A DNA stretch of 64,000 bases from Rhytidiadelphus loreus (Eukaryota > Streptophyta > Bryopsida > Hypnales > Hylocomiaceae): NCBI GenBank assembly GCA_947034895.1, contig OX344764.1, forward strand, positions 5,084,001 through 5,148,000. Reading direction: 5' to 3'. Below the pieces are notes generated by a model, which was given only the letters and a program-made list of their open reading frames with translations, had not been told where the DNA came from and did not search any database. Both the position numbers and the translations under genes were made by a program. Shown one piece after another: positions 59,768 to 64,000 of this stretch (positions are counted from its first letter, which is position 1; each line of letters begins with the position of its first letter).

Positions 59768-60884
59768 GGTAAATTAGTTGTCTAGCAAGGTGTCTCTGCA
59801 ACTATTTGTTTGCCTAGTACTTTATGTCACTCTATTTTCGACTCCATCTTCATTGCCCTGCACATCAATTTTTTCTTCCAATCCGTTCCTCTGCCTAGTC
59901 AAGTTAGTGCTTCATGGCCTTCATGGCTTGTATTTTATTTCAGCACGTTATTGGGCTAATAAGAGTCAAATTTGACTTTTTGCAAAGTTATGGTCGGTTG
60001 TTGTAAAATACTTGATAAAACAAAAGTCAGTTACCTTGCTTCTATTGTAAGCTTTCATGGTTGTGGTTTATGTCGTCTTATACAAGTGCATTGACGATGG
60101 GAGGTTCATGTCATTTTCCAAGGCCGGTCATGACAACCACTTTTTTTAGGTTTCATTAGAAAGAACATGAAGCTTTGGAGGGCCGCAAGGTCTTTGCACA
60201 TTCCTAGGTCGAAAGCTTTGTTGTGGTTAAATATTTGGAGTGCACGTAGGCTATTGACAAAGGTGGACATTGTCACATCAAATAATATTATTTATTATTT
60301 ATTTAATATTTTTACAATTTATTTTTTATTTTTATTTTTTACTAATTTATTTTCAATTATTTAATATTTTGACTAGTTATGCTTTGGTTTATAATTTAGG
60401 ACATGACCCTAAAACAACCCTCTTGTGGCTTCATTTTTCTTCTAATGCTACATGCATTTGAGGGCTATATTTGGTAATTTTTGCCTCCAAAGTTTGCTAA
60501 GTTGGAATTAGGCTTGAAATTTATAGTCTTCAATGAACATCATTGGTATTGTAGAGAGTGCTACAAGAACCTTGGTTAAAAAAAAAAATATTACAAGTTT
60601 CTACAATTTTCAATTTTACAAAAAATTTATAAAGTATAAGTTTTTAAATGTATATGTTACAAATTCAAGTACATTGAAATTTTGAAATTTGAAGATTTGA
60701 GAATGTCTAATTGGTTGGTCTAGATTCTGATCAACACTTGTAGTATTATTCACATAGAAAATGTTGAATTTCACTTCATAGGTGTTATATGTTTATTAGA
60801 TTTGATCAATAAATTAGTTGCAATAAATAAATAAAAAATTGATCCGTTTAGTGAAATAATGTATTGCATTTGAAGAAACACAAA
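59768..60884. other. AT-rich intergenic, no gene seen
   Basis: The short frames at 59778-59975 and 60167-60364 have no recognisable family. Confidence 0.45.
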
Positions 60885-60896
60885 TAGATTAGTTAT

Positions 60897-61440
60897 TTGG
60901 GGAGGACACTCCCCATGTTTTAGCAACCCACATGCGGTGGAAAAAGTAATACAAGTAATACATCGGTAAAAAGAAATTTCAAAAAGAAAATTATGGATAT
61001 ATTTTACTACTTTAAAAGTTTATGTTTTGAATTATTAGTATTTTTTTATGCTAATAGTAATTAGTTATAAATTTTTTAAGAAAAAAGATACATTGTAAAG
61101 CTAAAAATAACTTTCACACCTCTATATTATATAAGAAAAAAAATTGAAAAATGATAAAAAAAAATTCTATAGAATATCTTTCTATTGAAAGTTTATTTTG
61201 GTTGAATATTGATGCAATAGTCATCTTCATGTGAGCTCTATAAATATTTTAGTTGGAGAACATGCCATTTTAGTTCATTTTTCAACCCTTTCTAGACAAT
61301 ATATCTTATTTTATTTGGAATTGAAATTTTTGTCAATAGAAACCTTTAGTCATTGTTAAACAAAGCTCAAAATTTTAGGATGAAATTATAATTTATTCAA
61401 AAGTAAATAGGACCCCAAATGTAGTGAGAGTGTCCTCCCC
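60897..61440. mobile_element. 0.54-kb TIR element with 12-bp flanking direct repeat
   Basis: GGGGAGGACACTC (60899-60911) and its exact complement GAGTGTCCTCCCC (61428-61440) are the ends. The 12-mer TAGATTAGTTAT stands outside at 60885-60896 and 61441-61452. The duplication is a little longer than usual for Mutator-like elements (9-11 bp), which remain the best guess. No coding potential inside. Confidence 0.78.
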
Positions 61441-61452
61441 TAGATTAGTTAT

Positions 61453-64000
61453 GTATAAAGTTTAATGACCACCACTAGCTATTCTTTACAAATGTAGGGT
61501 TCAATTATGAGAAACATGACATAAAACCGTAGTGATTTAAAGCATCATGACAAAAGCGTCATAAATGAAACTTTTATGACTACTTTGAGATTTTGAAGTG
61601 CTACTACTAAAATATTATAATTTTGAGGCTTTATGACTTTTGAAGTCATTTTTGTTGTTCTTTTCATCAAGTTGTGGGCCTTGAATGATCACTTACACCT
61701 CAAGAGTAGTCACAAAGTTTCAAGAGCAAAAACAATGAGTTCTGAAGTTTTTTTTGGTTTCAAATTTTTTATAAATTGAAAATATTAAAAATGATTAGAA
61801 ATTCAAAACTATTAACTTTATAAGAATGTTGAGACCAAAAATTGTTCGATGGATGACTTTTTGAATCACTATAGAAAAGAAGAATTATGCACTCATTAGT
61901 CTATAAATTAGAACATTTCTGAAAATATCCATTGATAATAGGCATTGTCCTTTTAGGGTTAAGCTAAAAATCTAAATTTCTTTGTAAACTCCATGATCTA
62001 TGTAAAAAAGATTGAAAATTTTCTTCTCTAAAATCTTTGAAGTCCAAAACCTTCATTTCTTTGTCATTCCTAAAGTTCAAAAGTAATGAAGCCCAAGTTC
62101 AAAATTTTGTTCAATAGTATGTAGACATACATTTATTATGATGGAAAGGGGTGTTCTAGCCATTTGAAATGGTCATTAAAAACCACTAGTAATCCTTTAT
62201 AATTCATAAGTTGAATTTGAAGAGATATATGAATAAAATTCAAAATGTCTTTTGACTATGGTATGTTGTGGATACCAAGTTGTTTTTTTATGATGCTATT
62301 GTAGGTACATGGATATGCGGAGATTGATATGGTACTATTAGTAACTAATACTAGTTATTAAACAAATAGTTGTTAAATATGTACTAATACTAATAGGAAA
62401 GATAGTCATTTGCGCCAAATTATATTAGAAGTATGAACACTAAACTTTCTTAATGTAGAACAATGACCCAAGACTTCTTTTCTACTAGCTTAAAGTTATT
62501 TGAAGCTAATTATTTGAAGTTAATTAATTATTTGAACTCTCGTAAAGAAATAGGGACATATTCAAAAGGTTATTAACAACTCTCCTAGTATTAATTCCAA
62601 TTGATTTCACTTGATTACAAGTTCAACTAAGACTCTAGATGTAGACATGCACTTCAGAGATTGTCATATCACATAATTGTGTTCAAATAATATCATGGGT
62701 TTTAACCTTGGAAATTCTAAACAATTCAAAGAGGGTTGTTGATAGTTTTGGAAGGTTGTTGCCATTATAATTTTAAATATTTGTTTGTAAATTACTTTAG
62801 GAAGGTTTGATTAATCATTATCTAATGATAATATAGATTTAATGTAATTACAACATGTGAGAGAAAGGTTTTGAAAACCAACATTGAGCTTCCAAAAATT
62901 AGCTAAAATAAAACAAATTCAGATTTTTTTTATTAGATCTATACATATATATAAGGCAATAATTGATTCCCTTGCCATCATAGATTATAAATTGTGAAAA
63001 TAAAGATTTCTAAAATGCAAAAAGTTAGGTTATTTCTTAGAAAAATAATATATAAAGACTAAAGTCATATAAAGTATAGTATTCGCAAAAGCATTTTCAC
63101 CATTGGAATTGACATTCTTCAATTCAATGTAAGATACATTTAAAATTCAATTTTGTCTTTGATAAAAAAATATTGTCTACTGAGTAATAACTTTCGAAAT
63201 TATTGGGCACATGTTTTCAAAATCATGATGACAATGGAATTTTACTAGAGCGAGATATTTGTTTTTCAAATACATGGGTTCTATGTCCAAAGATTTATTA
63301 AAAGAAGTTGATATATGCTTGAACATCATCTATAAAAAAGGAGTTGAAGGTTGCTACTATAGAAATTCAAACAATATTCTTGTATTAATAGCATTCATTC
63401 ATAGAGCAAATTCAACCTACTTGCTCTTAGGTGGCGATAAACATAATGACGTACAGTGACACCACAAGTCAAATTCCATCATTTTTTCCATGGGAAATTT
63501 TCCTCAAACTTAAATACAAACAAAGACAAATACAATCATTTGAAACCTTAGGCAACTAATATAGTTTGAGGCATCAGTGATGGAAAAATGATGAAGTTTT
63601 TTTTTATATATACATTTTTAATAGTGCCTAATGTTGCATCCATGACAACATACTACATTTTGGTGTCCTTGCCCACACATCATACATAATTGAAATTTGG
63701 TCTAAGTGCCTACCAAGTATGTGTGTAGATTCTAGTCAGAGCTCCATATACCATCTTACTAATTTTCATTAGGAAAATATGAGGTTGGCATTCTATCAGA
63801 TCCACATTTGTAATTTTTTTCTTCTTCGAATCCCTTACGGCAATTTAAAAAAAATTGTTCCGATGATGTTTGTGATGTTATCTTTCCTCAATTTTTTTTT
63901 TTGTATCTTAATCAATGTTTTTTTGTTCATTCTTCAAGCATAGAAGTGTGGCGTCGAAAAGAATACTATGAATATTGAGAATTAGAACTCGAGTAAGATA
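61453..64000. other. AT-rich intergenic, no gene seen
   Basis: GTCCTTTTAGGGTTAA at about 61949-61964 looks like an isolated right end of the TTAA family, but the sequence before it does not match the family. The 66-codon frame at 63259-63459 has no recognised domain. Confidence 0.45.

Noticed and set aside
61949..61964. GTCCTTTTAGGGTTAA as evidence for another full TTAA-family copy
   Set aside because: Only the terminal word matches; the preceding sequence does not align with the family.
1..64000. tRNA, rRNA or other structured RNA genes
   Set aside because: No B-box GGTTCRANNCC with a matching cloverleaf, and no rRNA core sequence, was found by eye. A tRNAscan or Infernal run would be decisive.
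1..64000. Intact LTR retrotransposons
   Set aside because: No paired long direct repeats, primer-binding site or recognisable gag-pol blocks were seen, although diverged LTR debris cannot be excluded.

Overview
This window is nuclear DNA of a land plant. It is AT-rich, has spliced genes with canonical GT-AG introns, a plant-type CCCH zinc-finger gene, a type II (plant/green-lineage) metacaspase relic, a plant F-type ATP synthase 24 kDa subunit gene, telo-box motifs upstream of a gene, and many small non-autonomous DNA transposons. The species cannot be named from this sequence. Short introns in three of the loci and a gene with a fungal look would fit a seed-free plant (moss, liverwort or fern), but a gymnosperm is not excluded.

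Layout: 0-2.5 kb is non-coding. 2.9-7.0 kb (minus) is an intact five-exon CCCH gene of the Arabidopsis C3H6 (At1g19860) type, with a GC-rich upstream region to about 7.85 kb. 7.9-19 kb holds MITEs (two with clean target duplications, plus a pair of 175-bp CACTA-ended foldbacks), a motif-rich tract, and an inverted pair of TTAA-flanked repeats around a degenerate 60-bp tandem array. 20.1-22.3 kb carries decayed pieces of two unrelated genes side by side on the minus strand: PLP3 (phosducin-like) and WRAP73 (WD-repeat). 22.4-25.8 kb is a T-rich gene desert.

From 25.9 to 34.5 kb an 8-kb island lies between two inverted copies of a 0.4-kb repeat. It contains a metacaspase gene with a frameshift and a lost splice donor, then an intact intronless 445-aa gene whose architecture resembles a family I know mainly from filamentous fungi. 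36.1-38.9 kb (plus) is an eight-exon, phase-consistent gene for the mitochondrial ATP synthase FAd/24 kDa subunit. 39.6-64 kb is repeat territory: a MITE with 25-bp direct repeats, a decayed Helitron Rep relic, four more copies of the 0.9-kb TTAA-flanked family, GGATAC-rich tracts, 25 perfect copies of a 15-bp AT minisatellite, and a 0.54-kb TIR element with a 12-bp direct repeat at its flanks.

There is no operon logic. The three apparently working genes (CCCH protein, fungal-like ORF, ATP synthase subunit) are independent islands; the rest is decayed gene copies and transposon debris. Exon models were built by hand from splice motifs, reading phase and remembered family sequences, not from alignments or transcripts.
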